Assembly: GCF_001590925.1 (NCBI RefSeq)
Contig: NZ_BCTU01000039.1
Coordinates: 1-44,456 of the forward strand
Reading direction: 5' to 3'
From: Serratia plymuthica NBRC 102599
GTDB taxonomy: Bacteria > Pseudomonadota > Gammaproteobacteria > Enterobacterales > Enterobacteriaceae
Length of the DNA stretch: 44,456 bases
Under the pieces are notes generated by a model. It ran no database searches, had not been told where the DNA came from, and saw only the letters and a program-made list of their open reading frames with translations. Positions 19,396 through 31,468 of this stretch are shown here, piece by piece (the stretch's first letter is position 1; every line of letters begins with the position of its first letter). Both the position numbers and the translations under genes were made by a program.

Positions 19396-20184
19396 ATGGC
19401 GTTATCCCTCTCGGACTGGTTTGTTGCCAACGATATCGAGTGCTCGCGCCTGACGGCGATCAATGCCTCCTTCCCCCGTCACACCCACGATGAATACGTG
19501 ATCAGCGCCAATTTGAGCGGTACCGAACAGATTTGGCTGGACGGCAAAACCTCGCTGGTACGCGGTGGCGAAATCACCGTTTACAACCCGGCCAGCATTC
19601 AGTCCTCGCAATTTGGCAGTGAGAAAGTCGAATTCTGCAGCGTGCATTTGCCGCAATCACTGCTGCGCAACCTGGCCAACAACCATAACCTGAGTTCCGA
19701 TCGCCAGGCGCCGGTGCTGACCGAAGGTGTGCTGCGCAACCCGGCGCTGTTCGATGCCATTTGCCGCTACGCCTGCACTGCGCACGACGCCGTTGAACAG
19801 GAGCAAAATCTGCTGTGGCTGCTGGGTACCCTGCTGGACGATCGCACAGCGGATCACCCGCAACCGACGGAAACCGTCGGCCGGGCGCTGGAATTCATGC
19901 GTGACAACCTGACGCTGAAAATCAGCCTGGACACGTTGGCCCAGGTCAGCGGCATGAGTAAATATCATTTTGTCCGGCTGTTCCGGCAACGCGTCGGCAT
20001 GCCGCCGCTGCAATATCACATGCAGCTGCGGCTGCTGGAGGCGCGTAACCTGTTGCGACAGAATCAACACACGCTGGACGTGGCGCTGGCCTTGGGTTTT
20101 TACGATCAAAGCCATTTTATTAACGCTTTTCGCAAAACGATGGGCATCACGCCGCATCACTATCTGCAATCCTTCACCCGCTAA
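19396..20184 (+). CDS. AraC-family transcriptional regulator with cupin sensor domain
   Basis: A 262-residue regulator. Residues about 15-140 form an AraC_binding-type cupin (HTHDEYVISANLSG), and residues about 160-262 hold two helix-turn-helix motifs (SLDTLAQVSGMSKYHFVRLFRQRVGMPPLQY and DVALALGFYDQSHFINAFRKTMGITP). It meets a LysE-family exporter tail-to-tail with a 4-base overlap. AraC regulators of this type are often found beside LysE/RhtB exporters, so control of that gene by an amino acid or related effector is plausible but not shown. The ribosome site GGAGGTG precedes the ATG at 19396. No specific gene name is justified. Confidence 0.9.
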   Translation: MALSLSDWFVANDIECSRLTAINASFPRHTHDEYVISANLSGTEQIWLDGKTSLVRGGEITVYNPASIQSSQFGSEKVEFCSVHLPQSLLRNLANNHNLSSDRQAPVLTEGVLRNPALFDAICRYACTAHDAVEQEQNLLWLLGTLLDDRTADHPQPTETVGRALEFMRDNLTLKISLDTLAQVSGMSKYHFVRLFRQRVGMPPLQYHMQLRLLEARNLLRQNQHTLDVALALGFYDQSHFINAFRKTMGITPHHYLQSFTR

Positions 20185-20813
20185 ATAAACTCACGGTAGC
20201 CCGACACCACCACGTACAGCGCGAAGTAGCCAAAAATCACCGCCGAAGCAAAGTAAGAATATTTCAGCAGGCGTGCCCCCAGCATTTTGCCGCCCAGGCT
20301 GCCAACGGAACAAAGCACTGCCGTCCACACCACGCCGGCAATAAAAAAGCCGGAAAGGAACCACGACGTTGCCGCCGGCCCCCCCTGACCCATACGTGAA
20401 ATCAGCGCACCGCCCACCGCCGCAAACCACAGGATCGCCGTAGGAGATGACATAGCCAGCACCACGCCGCGCAGAAAGTTGCGCGGCACCGAGCGTGGCG
20501 TCTCCGGCTCAGCCACCGCCAGCTCAGTCGCCCTGGCGAAGGCCGCGCGCAGCATTTTGTAAGCGAACCACAGCAGCATCATTGAACCGCCGATCCACAG
20601 TACCCAGCGGACACCTTGGTATTGCAACAGCACCGCCATGCCCGCCAGCGCCAGCACCGCATAAATCAGGTCACCCACGCAGGTACCGATCCCCAGCCAG
20701 AAGCCGTGAAAATAACCGCGTTGCATCGCCAGCGTGATCATGGCGATATTGGCGATGCCAATATCCAGACAAAGCGACAAACTGAGTAAAAAACCATTGG
20801 AAAACGGCATCAT
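20181..20813 (-). CDS. LysE/RhtB-family amino-acid exporter
   Basis: A 210-residue inner-membrane protein with about six hydrophobic segments (roughly residues 8-28, 40-62, 68-88, 115-140, 148-170 and 182-205). The polar loop rich in Ala/Glu between the third and fourth segments and the SSPTAILWFAAVGGA segment are typical of the LysE/RhtB superfamily. The substrate is unknown; the family exports basic or neutral amino acids. It converges with the AraC regulator (4-base overlap). Two adjacent ATG starts exist. The pair lies between ppc and metF, a stretch filled by other genes in E. coli. Confidence 0.85.
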   Translation of the reverse strand: MMPFSNGFLLSLSLCLDIGIANIAMITLAMQRGYFHGFWLGIGTCVGDLIYAVLALAGMAVLLQYQGVRWVLWIGGSMMLLWFAYKMLRAAFARATELAVAEPETPRSVPRNFLRGVVLAMSSPTAILWFAAVGGALISRMGQGGPAATSWFLSGFFIAGVVWTAVLCSVGSLGGKMLGARLLKYSYFASAVIFGYFALYVVVSGYREFI

Positions 20814-20894
20814 GGTGACGAGCTCTTTTCATGGGGATGATGCGTCATCTCACCATGCCGCTAAAGAGGGGTATTGGAAGAAATTGCGCCCAAC

Positions 20895-20923
20895 AAAAAG
20901 GGCGCCGTTTTTACGCAGCGCCC
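20895..20923 (-). terminator. terminator of metF
   Basis: GGGCGC / GCGCCC arms (20900-20923) around a 12-base loop, with AAAAA on the left that reads as TTTTT on the minus strand, lie 19 bases after the metF stop. Confidence 0.75.
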
Positions 20924-20941
20924 CTCCCGATAGCGAATGGA

Positions 20942-21856
<915 letters not shown>

Positions 21857-21886
21857 TCACTGTTTTGCATTTTGCTTTATTTTAAT

Positions 21887-21910
21887 AAGCGTCTATACGT
21901 TTAGACGTCT
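21887..21910. promoter_or_regulatory. MetJ boxes upstream of metF
   Basis: Three contiguous 8-mers, AAGCGTCT, ATACGTTT and AGACGTCT (6/8, 6/8 and 8/8 to the consensus AGACGTCT), lie 52-75 bases ahead of metF. MetJ with S-adenosylmethionine binds such tandem boxes cooperatively. Confidence 0.85.
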
Positions 21911-22029
21911 AAATAGAAAATGCCGTATGTTGGCTAAAGAGTCAACAGGAAACTGGGGGAATAAGATGATTAATCCTCACCCGCAAAGAGAAAGAATTTC
22001 ATGTTCGAAACAAGATGAATTATGGCAGG

Positions 22030-22060
22030 AAAAACGAGGGGCGCGGTGAACCCGCGCCCG
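22030..22060 (-). terminator. terminator of metBL
   Basis: A perfect 8-bp stem GGGCGCGG / CCGCGCCC (22039-22059) with a five-base loop, just after the metL stop. A run of A's to its left (22030-22034) gives a T-run on the minus strand. Confidence 0.8.
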
Positions 22061-22068
22061 CAAGAAAA

Positions 22069-24504
22069 TTAAAGCAGTTGCGCCAAACGGTTAAGGTCTG
22101 ACTGGATCGCCCCGGCCGTGACGTCGCGGCCGGCACCCGGCCCACGGATCACCAAGGGGTTATCGCGGTACCAGCGGCTTTCGATAGCAAACACGTTGTC
22201 GCACGGCAACAGCGCCGCCAGCGGGTGCTCAGGACGCACCGCCTCTACCCCGACACGCGCCTTGCCGTTGGCATCGAAGCGCGCCACGTGCCGCAGCACC
22301 AGCCCCATTTCACTGGCAGCCTCAAAACGCTGCAGCATCTGTTGGTTCAGCGCATCGCCGTTCTCGAAGAACTGATCGACAGAGCCCTGCTCGGCACCGG
22401 CAGGCACCAGCGACTCTACCCGCACCTGATTCGGTTCAATGTCATAGCCCGCTTCGCGCGCCAGAATGACCAGCTTGCGCATTACGTCCTGGCCGGAGAG
22501 ATCGACGCGCGGATCCGGTTCTGTCAGCCCCTGCTGCCAGGCCTGATCCACCAGTTCGGTGAACGGCACCGTGCCGTCGAACTGCAGGAACAACCAGGAA
22601 AGCGTACCGGAGAAGATACCGCTGATCGCCAGAATGCTGTCGCCGCTGTCGCGCAAATCACGCACCGTATGGTTGACGGGCAGGCCCGCGCCGACGGTAG
22701 CGTTATACAACCAATGGCGGCCAGTTTTGGCGAAGGCATCGCGGATTTGGCGGTAGTTATCACCGCACGACGCGCCCGCCAGCTTGTTGGCGCTAATCAC
22801 GTGGAAGCCGTAGCTGGCAAAGTCCAGATACTGCTCGGCCAGATTTTCACTGGCGGTAACGTCAAGCACCACCAGATCGTCGAACGGGTGCGCACGCATC
22901 CACAGGAACAGAGACTCTTCGTCCAACTCCTGCGCTTCGTCCTCGAAGAATGCCAGCGCACGGCTGGCGTCCAGCCCGTCGTAATCCAGCAGGCTGCGGC
23001 GGCTGTCCACCACCCCGGCCAGAGTGAATTCAAAACCGCTGCGGGCGGAAATATTTTTCTGCTCGCGGGCAAACAGTTCCAGCCAGCGTGCGCCAATGTT
23101 GCCTTTGCCGAACAGCACCAGACCGATGCGTTTTTCAGCGCGGAACAATGACTGGTGCAAGCCCTGAATCAGCAAGGCAGTCGGCCCCTGACGCAGCACC
23201 GCCACCAGGCTGATGCCGTCTTCCGCCTGCCAGATAAACTCAACCGGCTGGTCTTTCAACTGTTGGTAAAAACGATGGCTGTGCAGCGGGTTTTTGCAAA
23301 CCCCCGCCCCCACCAGCGCCACCAGCGCCAGCCCTTCGCGCAGTTTCAGTTCCCCCGGCAACCCGGCATCCTGCAAGGTACGCAGCACGCTGTTCACCAC
23401 TTCCGAGGTGTAACACAGCTGAACCAGGTTGCGGTCCGGATGAATACCCACGGCCAGCGGTTTGATCTGCGCGCGCTTCAGCACCAGATCCAGATCTTTC
23501 TGCGCCAGCTTGAAATCATGCTGGCTGGCGACGCGCAGCTCAATCAGGCACACGTCATCATGGCTGGTGACAATCTTGGCGCCCGTACCGGAAGCCAGCA
23601 CGCGCTCGATGCGCGTTGAACCCTGTTCCGGCTGGTAACTGCATCGCAGCTGGAGATCGATATCGCTGCCGGAAACCGGCTGCAAGGTGCGGGTATGCAG
23701 CACCGGTGCCGCCAGACGCGCCAGTTCGCTGGCTTCATCCAACCGCAGCAGCGGCAGCAGGCAGGCATCTTTCACTTTACGTGGGTCGGCGCTGTACACC
23801 CCGGCCACGTCGCTCCAGATGGTCACGCGCTCCACGCCGGCCAAAGCGCCGACCTGGGTTGCGGAATAGTCACTGCCGTTACGCCCCAACAGCACGGTTT
23901 CACCGGCGTCGTTGCGTGAAATAAAGCCGGTCACCACCAGGCGTTTGCCTGGGTGCTGAGCCAGCAATTGTTGCAGTAGCGGGTAAGAACGGCCTTCATC
24001 AACCTGCGGCTGAGCAGAGCGTTCCGTACGCAGGAAATCGCGCGCATCCAGCCAGGCCGCCTGCATATCCAACTTGTTCAGTACCGCAGCCATCAGCCGC
24101 GCCGACCAGATTTCGCCGTGACCGACGACCTCGGCATAGGTCACGTCGTCAATCTTGTCATCCAGCAAGACCGCCAGACGCTCCAGATCCTGAATAAATT
24201 CGGCGATCAGCGGTTCGGCGGTTTCCGGCGGCAATAAACCGCCGATCAATTCACTGTGATAACGGCGCAGCGTCTGCTGAACCTGATGCGCAGAAAGGCG
24301 ATCGCTCTGGCTGAGCTTCAGCCAGTTAATCAGTTGGTTGGTGGTGCTGCCGGCAGCCGACACCACCATCATATCGCCCGGCTGGCTATATTCGGCCATG
24401 ATCCCGGCCACACGCAGATAACACTTCACGTCCGCCAGGCTGCTGCCGCCAAACTTGTGCAGTTGACGCCCGCTCACCGGCCCTGCTACCGCAATTGCAT
24501 TCAT
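22069..24504 (-). CDS. metL: bifunctional aspartokinase II / homoserine dehydrogenase II
   Basis: Phosphorylates aspartate and reduces aspartate semialdehyde to homoserine for the methionine branch. It has 811 residues (E. coli MetL 810). An N-terminal aspartokinase domain (HKFGGSSLADVKCYLRVA, then VTGFISRNDAGETVLLGRNGSDYSAT) is followed by a degenerate regulatory region and a homoserine dehydrogenase domain from about residue 455 (VLFGKGNIGARWLELFARE; ANKLAGASCGDNYRQI). Similarity to E. coli MetL, and the metB neighbour, separate it from ThrA. It starts 2 bases after the metB stop and is certainly co-transcribed; MetJ-controlled through the metB promoter. Confidence 0.97.
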   Translation of the reverse strand: MNAIAVAGPVSGRQLHKFGGSSLADVKCYLRVAGIMAEYSQPGDMMVVSAAGSTTNQLINWLKLSQSDRLSAHQVQQTLRRYHSELIGGLLPPETAEPLIAEFIQDLERLAVLLDDKIDDVTYAEVVGHGEIWSARLMAAVLNKLDMQAAWLDARDFLRTERSAQPQVDEGRSYPLLQQLLAQHPGKRLVVTGFISRNDAGETVLLGRNGSDYSATQVGALAGVERVTIWSDVAGVYSADPRKVKDACLLPLLRLDEASELARLAAPVLHTRTLQPVSGSDIDLQLRCSYQPEQGSTRIERVLASGTGAKIVTSHDDVCLIELRVASQHDFKLAQKDLDLVLKRAQIKPLAVGIHPDRNLVQLCYTSEVVNSVLRTLQDAGLPGELKLREGLALVALVGAGVCKNPLHSHRFYQQLKDQPVEFIWQAEDGISLVAVLRQGPTALLIQGLHQSLFRAEKRIGLVLFGKGNIGARWLELFAREQKNISARSGFEFTLAGVVDSRRSLLDYDGLDASRALAFFEDEAQELDEESLFLWMRAHPFDDLVVLDVTASENLAEQYLDFASYGFHVISANKLAGASCGDNYRQIRDAFAKTGRHWLYNATVGAGLPVNHTVRDLRDSGDSILAISGIFSGTLSWLFLQFDGTVPFTELVDQAWQQGLTEPDPRVDLSGQDVMRKLVILAREAGYDIEPNQVRVESLVPAGAEQGSVDQFFENGDALNQQMLQRFEAASEMGLVLRHVARFDANGKARVGVEAVRPEHPLAALLPCDNVFAIESRWYRDNPLVIRGPGAGRDVTAGAIQSDLNRLAQLL

Positions 24505-24506
24505 GC

Positions 24507-25667
24507 TTACCTCGTTGCCGCCGCCTGGAAAGCACGTTCCAGATCGGCAATCAAATCTTCGCTGTCTTCAATACCCACGGAAATACGCAGCAAGCTCTCG
24601 GAGATACCGGCCGCCGCACGTGCTTCCGCTGCCATACCGGCATGGGTCATGGTCGCTGCATGCGAAATCAGGCTTTCTACGCCCCCTAAGGATTCTGCCA
24701 GAGTAAACAGCTCAAGGGCAGAGAGGAAACGGCGAAGAAGCGCCTCATCACCATCCAGTTCAAAACTGAGCATCGCGCCAAAGCCGCGTTGCTGGCGGCG
24801 CGCAATCTCGTGCCCTGGGTTCTGTGGCAGAGATGGATGATACAGCTTTTTCACCAGCGGTTGCTGCTGTAAATAACTGACAATCGCTTCGGCGTTTTGT
24901 TGCGCCGCCTTGATGCGTGGCGACAGGGTGCGCATGCCGCGCAACAGCAAATAGCTGTCGAACGCGCCGCCGGTGACGCCGATATTATTGGCCCACCAAG
25001 CCAGCTCCACCGCCAGATCCTTATCTTTGGCGATCACCGCGCCGGCCACCACATCGGAATGGCCGTTGAGGTATTTGGTGCAGGAGTGAACCACCAGATC
25101 GGCTCCCAGTCCAATCGGCTGCTGCAGCGCCGGGCTGAGGAAGGTGTTATCCACTACCGTCAGCGCGCCTGCCGCATGCGCCGCCTCGCAAATCGCCGCA
25201 ATGTCCACCACGCGCAGCAGCGGGTTGCTCGGGCTTTCTATCAGCACCAGTTTTGGCTTTTGCGCCAACGCCTGCGCCAACGCCTCTTCATTACCCTGAT
25301 CGACAAACAGCACGCGGTAAGCGCCTCGCTTGCTCAGGCTGTCGAAAAGACGGTAGCTGCCACCGTAGCAATCGTGCGGCGCCACCAGCAGATCGCCGGG
25401 TTTCAGGAACACGGTGGTCACCAGATGGATCGCCGACATGCCGCTGCTGGTCATCACTGCGCCGGCGCCGCCTTCCAGCTCCGCCAGCGCACGTTGCACC
25501 ACATCGCGCGTCGGATTGCCGCGGCGCGAGTAGTCATGAGCGCGAGGCTGGTTGAAGTCGGTGAAATTATAGGTGCTGGAAAGATGGATCGGCGGGACAA
25601 CGCAGCCGTACTGTTCGTCATCGTTCAGGCCGCTACGTACGGCAATCGTGGCTGGTTTACGCGTCAT
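24507..25667 (-). CDS. metB: cystathionine gamma-synthase
   Basis: PLP enzyme joining O-succinylhomoserine and cysteine to cystathionine. The 386-residue length equals E. coli MetB. The PLP lysine is Lys198 in SCTKYLNGHSDV; the SYSRRGNPTRD-type motif (DYSRRGNPTRDVVQ) and SSGMSAIHL precede it, and SLGGVESLISHAATMTHAGM near the C-terminus is typical of gamma-synthases. It is the first gene of metBL, divergent from metJ over four MetJ boxes. Confidence 0.97.
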   Translation of the reverse strand: MTRKPATIAVRSGLNDDEQYGCVVPPIHLSSTYNFTDFNQPRAHDYSRRGNPTRDVVQRALAELEGGAGAVMTSSGMSAIHLVTTVFLKPGDLLVAPHDCYGGSYRLFDSLSKRGAYRVLFVDQGNEEALAQALAQKPKLVLIESPSNPLLRVVDIAAICEAAHAAGALTVVDNTFLSPALQQPIGLGADLVVHSCTKYLNGHSDVVAGAVIAKDKDLAVELAWWANNIGVTGGAFDSYLLLRGMRTLSPRIKAAQQNAEAIVSYLQQQPLVKKLYHPSLPQNPGHEIARRQQRGFGAMLSFELDGDEALLRRFLSALELFTLAESLGGVESLISHAATMTHAGMAAEARAAAGISESLLRISVGIEDSEDLIADLERAFQAAATR

Positions 25668-25728
25668 AGGGTCGCTCGGCTCTCAGGATTCGGATGAATG
25701 AGGGCTAAAGATTAATCGCAGCGGAGAT

Positions 25729-25760
25729 GGACGTCAATACATCTGGACATCTAAACTTCT
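25729..25760. promoter_or_regulatory. MetJ boxes between metB and metJ
   Basis: Four contiguous 8-mers, GGACGTCA, ATACATCT, GGACATCT and AAACTTCT, each 6/8 to AGACGTCT, in the divergent metB/metJ control region. E. coli has a comparable multi-box operator here. The region 25668-25984 otherwise holds the promoters for both genes, with no other recognisable feature. Confidence 0.85.
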
Positions 25761-25984
25761 TTGCGTATAGATTGAGCAAAGCAGTAATACCCGCTAAAAT
25801 TATGCCGGTTTGATATGACGATACGATGTTAACGCGAAATGCATAGGCGACACCTATTGATCCTGAGCATACAGTGACCCTGGTCGCGTAAAATTGACAT
25901 TTATTTAGTGAGAACAGTGAAGATCGGGCATAATTGGCCGGTTTTTAGAATTTTGTAATTTTTCTGACAAATTTAAGGTGTCCC

Positions 25985-26302
25985 ATGGCTGAGTGGAACG
26001 GCGAGTATGTCAGCCCTTACGCTGAACACGGTAAAAAAAGCGAGCAAGTAAAAAAAATCACGGTATCCATTCCGCTGAAGGTCCTGAAAATCCTCACCGA
26101 TGAGCGGACTCGTCGCCAGGTCAATAACCTGCGCCACGCCACCAACAGCGAATTGCTGTGCGAAGCATTCCTGCATGCTTTTACCGGCCAGCCGCTGCCG
26201 AACGATGAAGACCTGCGCAAAGAACGCAGCGATGAAATCCCGGAAGCCGCAAAAGTGCTGATGCGTGAATTGGGTGTGGATCCCGATACCTGGGAATACT
26301 GA
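25985..26302 (+). CDS. metJ: methionine repressor MetJ
   Basis: Ribbon-helix-helix repressor that uses S-adenosylmethionine as corepressor and controls the methionine regulon. The 105-residue protein is the E. coli length and nearly identical. The DNA-contacting beta strand [10 protein letters not shown] (about residues 22-31) and the helices with [30 protein letters not shown] are seen. It is divergent from metBL across MetJ boxes, so autorepression is expected. A bidirectional terminator follows, before rpmE. Confidence 0.98.
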   Translation: MAEWNGEYVSPYAEHGKKSEQVKKITVSIPLKVLKILTDERTRRQVNNLRHATNSELLCEAFLHAFTGQPLPNDEDLRKERSDEIPEAAKVLMRELGVDPDTWEY

Positions 26303-26334
26303 CTCGTCGGCCTGCGAAAGCAGGCGGCAGAAAC

Positions 26335-26361
26335 GAAAAAAGGCGCCGAAGGCGCCTTTTT
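26335..26361. terminator. bidirectional terminator between metJ and rpmE
   Basis: GGCGCC-GAA-GGCGCC stem with AAAAAA on the left and TTTTT on the right, so it serves both converging genes. Confidence 0.9.
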
Positions 26362-26380
26362 CATCTGACGGTAAGAAATA

Positions 26381-26596
26381 TTATTTCTTAGCGCCTGGTA
26401 CGCTGAAACGCTTGTTGAAGCGGTCAACGCGGCCACCGGTAGCAACGTCACGCTGCTTGCCAGTGTAGAACGGGTGGCATTGACCACAAACGTCCAGGTT
26501 CAGATCGTGACCCACGGTAGAGCGGATTTTGATCACGTTACCGCAAGAGCAGTTAGCAGTAACTTCTTCGTATTTTGGGTGGATACCTTGTTTCAT
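26381..26596 (-). CDS. rpmE: 50S ribosomal protein L31 (zinc type)
   Basis: Large-subunit protein bridging the subunits. The 71-residue protein carries the zinc-binding cysteines CSC (16, 18) and CGQC (37, 40), so it is the zinc-containing RpmE form, not the cysteine-free RpmE2/YkgM form that replaces it in zinc starvation. The C-terminus is basic. It is divergent from priA and meets metJ at a shared terminator. Confidence 0.98.
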   Translation of the reverse strand: MKQGIHPKYEEVTANCSCGNVIKIRSTVGHDLNLDVCGQCHPFYTGKQRDVATGGRVDRFNKRFSVPGAKK

Positions 26597-26761
26597 GGGA
26601 AACCTCAGTTAAGGCCGTGTCGCTATCCAGCCCTGTTTCGCCAGACACCACACGTGGTTGATAATATATTTTGGTATCGGATTATACCAAAGGCGGCAAA
26701 CTATACAGAAATTCAATGTGGCGCGCAATTGGAACCGTACATTTTGCGGCCCGCAGTGTAA

Positions 26762-28993
<2,232 letters not shown>

Positions 28994-29282
28994 ACCCGGA
29001 AAAGTCTGATTCAGTTCAGGCAAGGCAAACGTTTACCCTTGAAATTGCGAGCGAACGCTAAAAAACCTTCCCGGGTCACACTTTTTATGCAAATTAGGTA
29101 ACAAAGGCGGGACATATTCTGTTTAGAATGTCTGCCAAGGCAATTTTGGCACCTAAAGTAGCACCGTGACAGAATGTTCGAATGCGGATGGCGCTAAATG
29201 ATAACAACACCACCGTACGCCAAAATTTGTGAGCAAACTGCAGTAGTCGCGTTGGCATGGGGCTAACGCAAGGAGAAAGGCG

Positions 29283-30311
29283 TTGGAACACAAGAAAGAA
29301 TTACCCATGGCAACCATGAAAGACGTTGCCGAGATGGCGGGCGTTTCAACGGCAACCGTGTCGCGCGCGCTGATGAACCCGGAGAAGGTGTCAACGCCGA
29401 CGCGTCAGAAAGTAGAGCAGGCCGTTTTGGCCGTGGGCTACTCTCCTCATGCCCTCTCGCGCAATATCAAGCGCAATGAATCCCGTACCATTCTGGTGAT
29501 CGTCCCCGACATTTGCGATCCGTTCTTCGCCGACGTGATCCAGGGGATCGAGCAGACCGCGGCGCAGCAAGGCTATCTGGTGCTGATTGGCGATTGCGCT
29601 CAGCAAAACCAGCAGGAACGAACCTTCGTCAATCTGATTATCACCAAGCAAATCGACGGCATGCTGCTGCTCGGCTCCAACCTGCCCTTCGACGCCAGCA
29701 AGGAAGAGCAGCGCAATCTGCCGCCGATGGTGATGGCCAACGAGTTTGCCCCGGAGCTGGAACTGCCGACGGTACACATCGATAACCTGACCGCCGCCTT
29801 CGAGGCCGTACATTATTTGCACCAGCTCGGACACAAGCAAATCGCCTGTGTCGCCGGACCGGAACAGATGCCTCTCAGCCATTATCGGCTGCAAGGTTAC
29901 ATTCAGGCGCTACGTCGTAATGGCATTAACGTCGAAAGCAGCTATATTACCCGGGGTGATTTCACGTACGAAGCCGGTGCGCAGGCGCTGACAGCGCTGA
30001 TGGCGCAACCAAAACCCCCGACGGCAATATTCTGCCACAGTGACGTCATGGCAATCGGCGTGCTGTCACAGGCGAAAAAAATGGGGCTGCGAGTACCGCA
30101 GGACCTTTCCATCGTTGGCTTTGACGACATCAAGCTGACGCAGTATTGCGATCCGCCGTTAACCACGGTGGCTCAACCGCGCTATGAGATCGGCCGGCAA
30201 GCGATGCTGCTGTTGTTGGAACAACTGCACGGACAGGCAGTACCAAGTGGCTCCCGGCTATTGGACAGTGAGTTAATTATCAGAGGCAGCACCGCTGCCC
30301 CTAAACGCTAG
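29283..30311 (+). CDS. cytR: LacI-family repressor CytR
   Basis: Represses nucleoside uptake and catabolism genes together with CRP; cytidine is the inducer. The 342-residue protein (E. coli 341) has an N-terminal LacI helix-turn-helix (TMKDVAEMAGVSTATVSRALMNP, about residues 11-33) and a periplasmic-binding-like sensor with DICDPFFADVIQGIE, nearly identical to E. coli. The TTG at 29283 is chosen as start because the AAGGAG ribosome site lies 8 bases ahead of it and the N-terminal length then matches; an ATG at 29307 would remove only eight residues. It sits just before ftsN, as in E. coli. Confidence 0.94.
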   Translation: MEHKKELPMATMKDVAEMAGVSTATVSRALMNPEKVSTPTRQKVEQAVLAVGYSPHALSRNIKRNESRTILVIVPDICDPFFADVIQGIEQTAAQQGYLVLIGDCAQQNQQERTFVNLIITKQIDGMLLLGSNLPFDASKEEQRNLPPMVMANEFAPELELPTVHIDNLTAAFEAVHYLHQLGHKQIACVAGPEQMPLSHYRLQGYIQALRRNGINVESSYITRGDFTYEAGAQALTALMAQPKPPTAIFCHSDVMAIGVLSQAKKMGLRVPQDLSIVGFDDIKLTQYCDPPLTTVAQPRYEIGRQAMLLLLEQLHGQAVPSGSRLLDSELIIRGSTAAPKR

Positions 30312-30376
30312 TCAAATATTTTAGGGTTCAGTAACATGCAGGACTTATCTCCTCATCAGGACACAGCGGAATAATA

Positions 30377-31366
30377 GTGGCACAAAAAGACTATGTAGGC
30401 CGTGGGCGCACAGGAGCGCGGCGCAAAACCCCCAGCCGTAAAAAGAGCAGTTCTCCGAAAGTATCCAAAACCGTGCTGGCGCTAGCCGTAGCACTTCTGG
30501 TGATCTTTATCGGTGGCCTCTATTTCATTACGCACAACAAACCGGACGATGTGCCGCTGTTGCCTGCACACAGCAATCGCCCTGGCAATGGCCTGCCGCC
30601 GAAGCCGGAAGAGCGCTGGCGCTATATCAAAGAGCTGGAGAACCGCCAGATTGGCGTACAGACCCCGACCGAGCCAACGGCCGGCGGTGAAGTCAACTCC
30701 AAGACTCAGTTGACCACCGAACAACGCCAACTGCTGGAACAAATGCAGGCGGATATGCAACAGCGCCCAACGCAGTTGAATGAAGTGCCGTATAACGATC
30801 CTTCGCAAGCCGCAGTGCGCGGCAACAGCCGCCAACAGCAGGTGCAGCAACAACAAATACAGCAGCAAGTTCAGCAACAGACGCAGCAACCACAGGTTAC
30901 CCAGCCGCGTAATCCGTTTAACAGCGGTGCAACGACGGCGCCGGTGCAGCAACAACAACAGCACCAGCAGGCTCAACCCAAACCCAAGCCGCAGCCGCAG
31001 CCGCAGCCGCAGCCGGTCCAGGTTAAACAGCCTGAGCCTAAACCGCAGCCAAAACCTGAGCCAAAACCTGAGGTAAAACCGGAAACCAAGCCGGAAGTGA
31101 AACAGGAAACGGCCAAGCAGGAAACCAAGCCTGAGCAGAAACAGAAGTGGATGGTGCAATGCGGTTCGTTCCGTGCCACCGATCAGGCGGAATCCGTCCG
31201 TGCGCGCCTGGCGTTTGAAGGTATCGAAAGCCGCATCACCGCCGGTGGCGGTTGGAATCGCGTGGTGCTCGGCCCCTACAGCAGCCGCGCAACAGCGGAC
31301 AAAACCCTATCGCGTCTGAAGGGCGCTGGCATGTCAAGTTGCATTCCCCTCGCCGTTGGGGGTTGA
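30377..31366 (+). CDS. ftsN: essential cell division protein FtsN
   Basis: Late divisome protein that triggers septal peptidoglycan synthesis through FtsA and FtsQLB-FtsWI. The 329-residue protein starts at a GTG (MAQKDYVGRGRTG), as in E. coli. It has a basic cytoplasmic tail, one membrane segment (about residues 34-53), the essential periplasmic helix region around GNGLPPKPEERWRYIKELENRQ, a long Q- and then PQ/PK-rich linker (about 150-255) and a C-terminal SPOR domain (about 256-329, WMVQCGSFRATDQAESVRARL). The linker is unlike the E. coli one in composition. The stop codon overlaps the sigma-32-like promoter of hslVU. Confidence 0.95.
   Translation: MAQKDYVGRGRTGARRKTPSRKKSSSPKVSKTVLALAVALLVIFIGGLYFITHNKPDDVPLLPAHSNRPGNGLPPKPEERWRYIKELENRQIGVQTPTEPTAGGEVNSKTQLTTEQRQLLEQMQADMQQRPTQLNEVPYNDPSQAAVRGNSRQQQVQQQQIQQQVQQQTQQPQVTQPRNPFNSGATTAPVQQQQQHQQAQPKPKPQPQPQPQPVQVKQPEPKPQPKPEPKPEVKPETKPEVKQETAKQETKPEQKQKWMVQCGSFRATDQAESVRARLAFEGIESRITAGGGWNRVVLGPYSSRATADKTLSRLKGAGMSSCIPLAVGG
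30989..31015 (+). repeat. CCGCAG tandem repeat in ftsN linker
   Basis: Four perfect copies of CCGCAG (30989-31012) plus a partial copy encode alternating Pro-Gln in the FtsN linker. In-frame copy-number change would alter linker length without breaking the frame. Confidence 0.85.
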
Positions 31367-31387
31367 AAAGCGTCAATCCCCCCCCAT
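31363..31387 (+). promoter_or_regulatory. sigma-32 heat-shock promoter of hslVU
   Basis: -35 TTGAAA (31363-31368), 13-base spacer and -10 CCCCAT (31382-31387) followed by CT, close to the sigma-32 consensus CTTGAAA-N11-16-CCCCATNT. It overlaps the ftsN stop codon and lies about 82 bases ahead of hslV, a known heat-shock operon. Confidence 0.8.
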
Positions 31388-31468
31388 CTATACTCTCAAT
31401 ATGCCTCGTAGTGTCTGCGCAAGCAGACGCTGCGAGGGCTTCTTTCCGTCTTCAACGAGGGTCTGCTC

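Noticed and set aside
30820-31140. CRISPR-like repeat region in ftsN
   Set aside because: The repeats are short, contiguous and in frame with Pro/Gln/Lys codons; there are no spacers.
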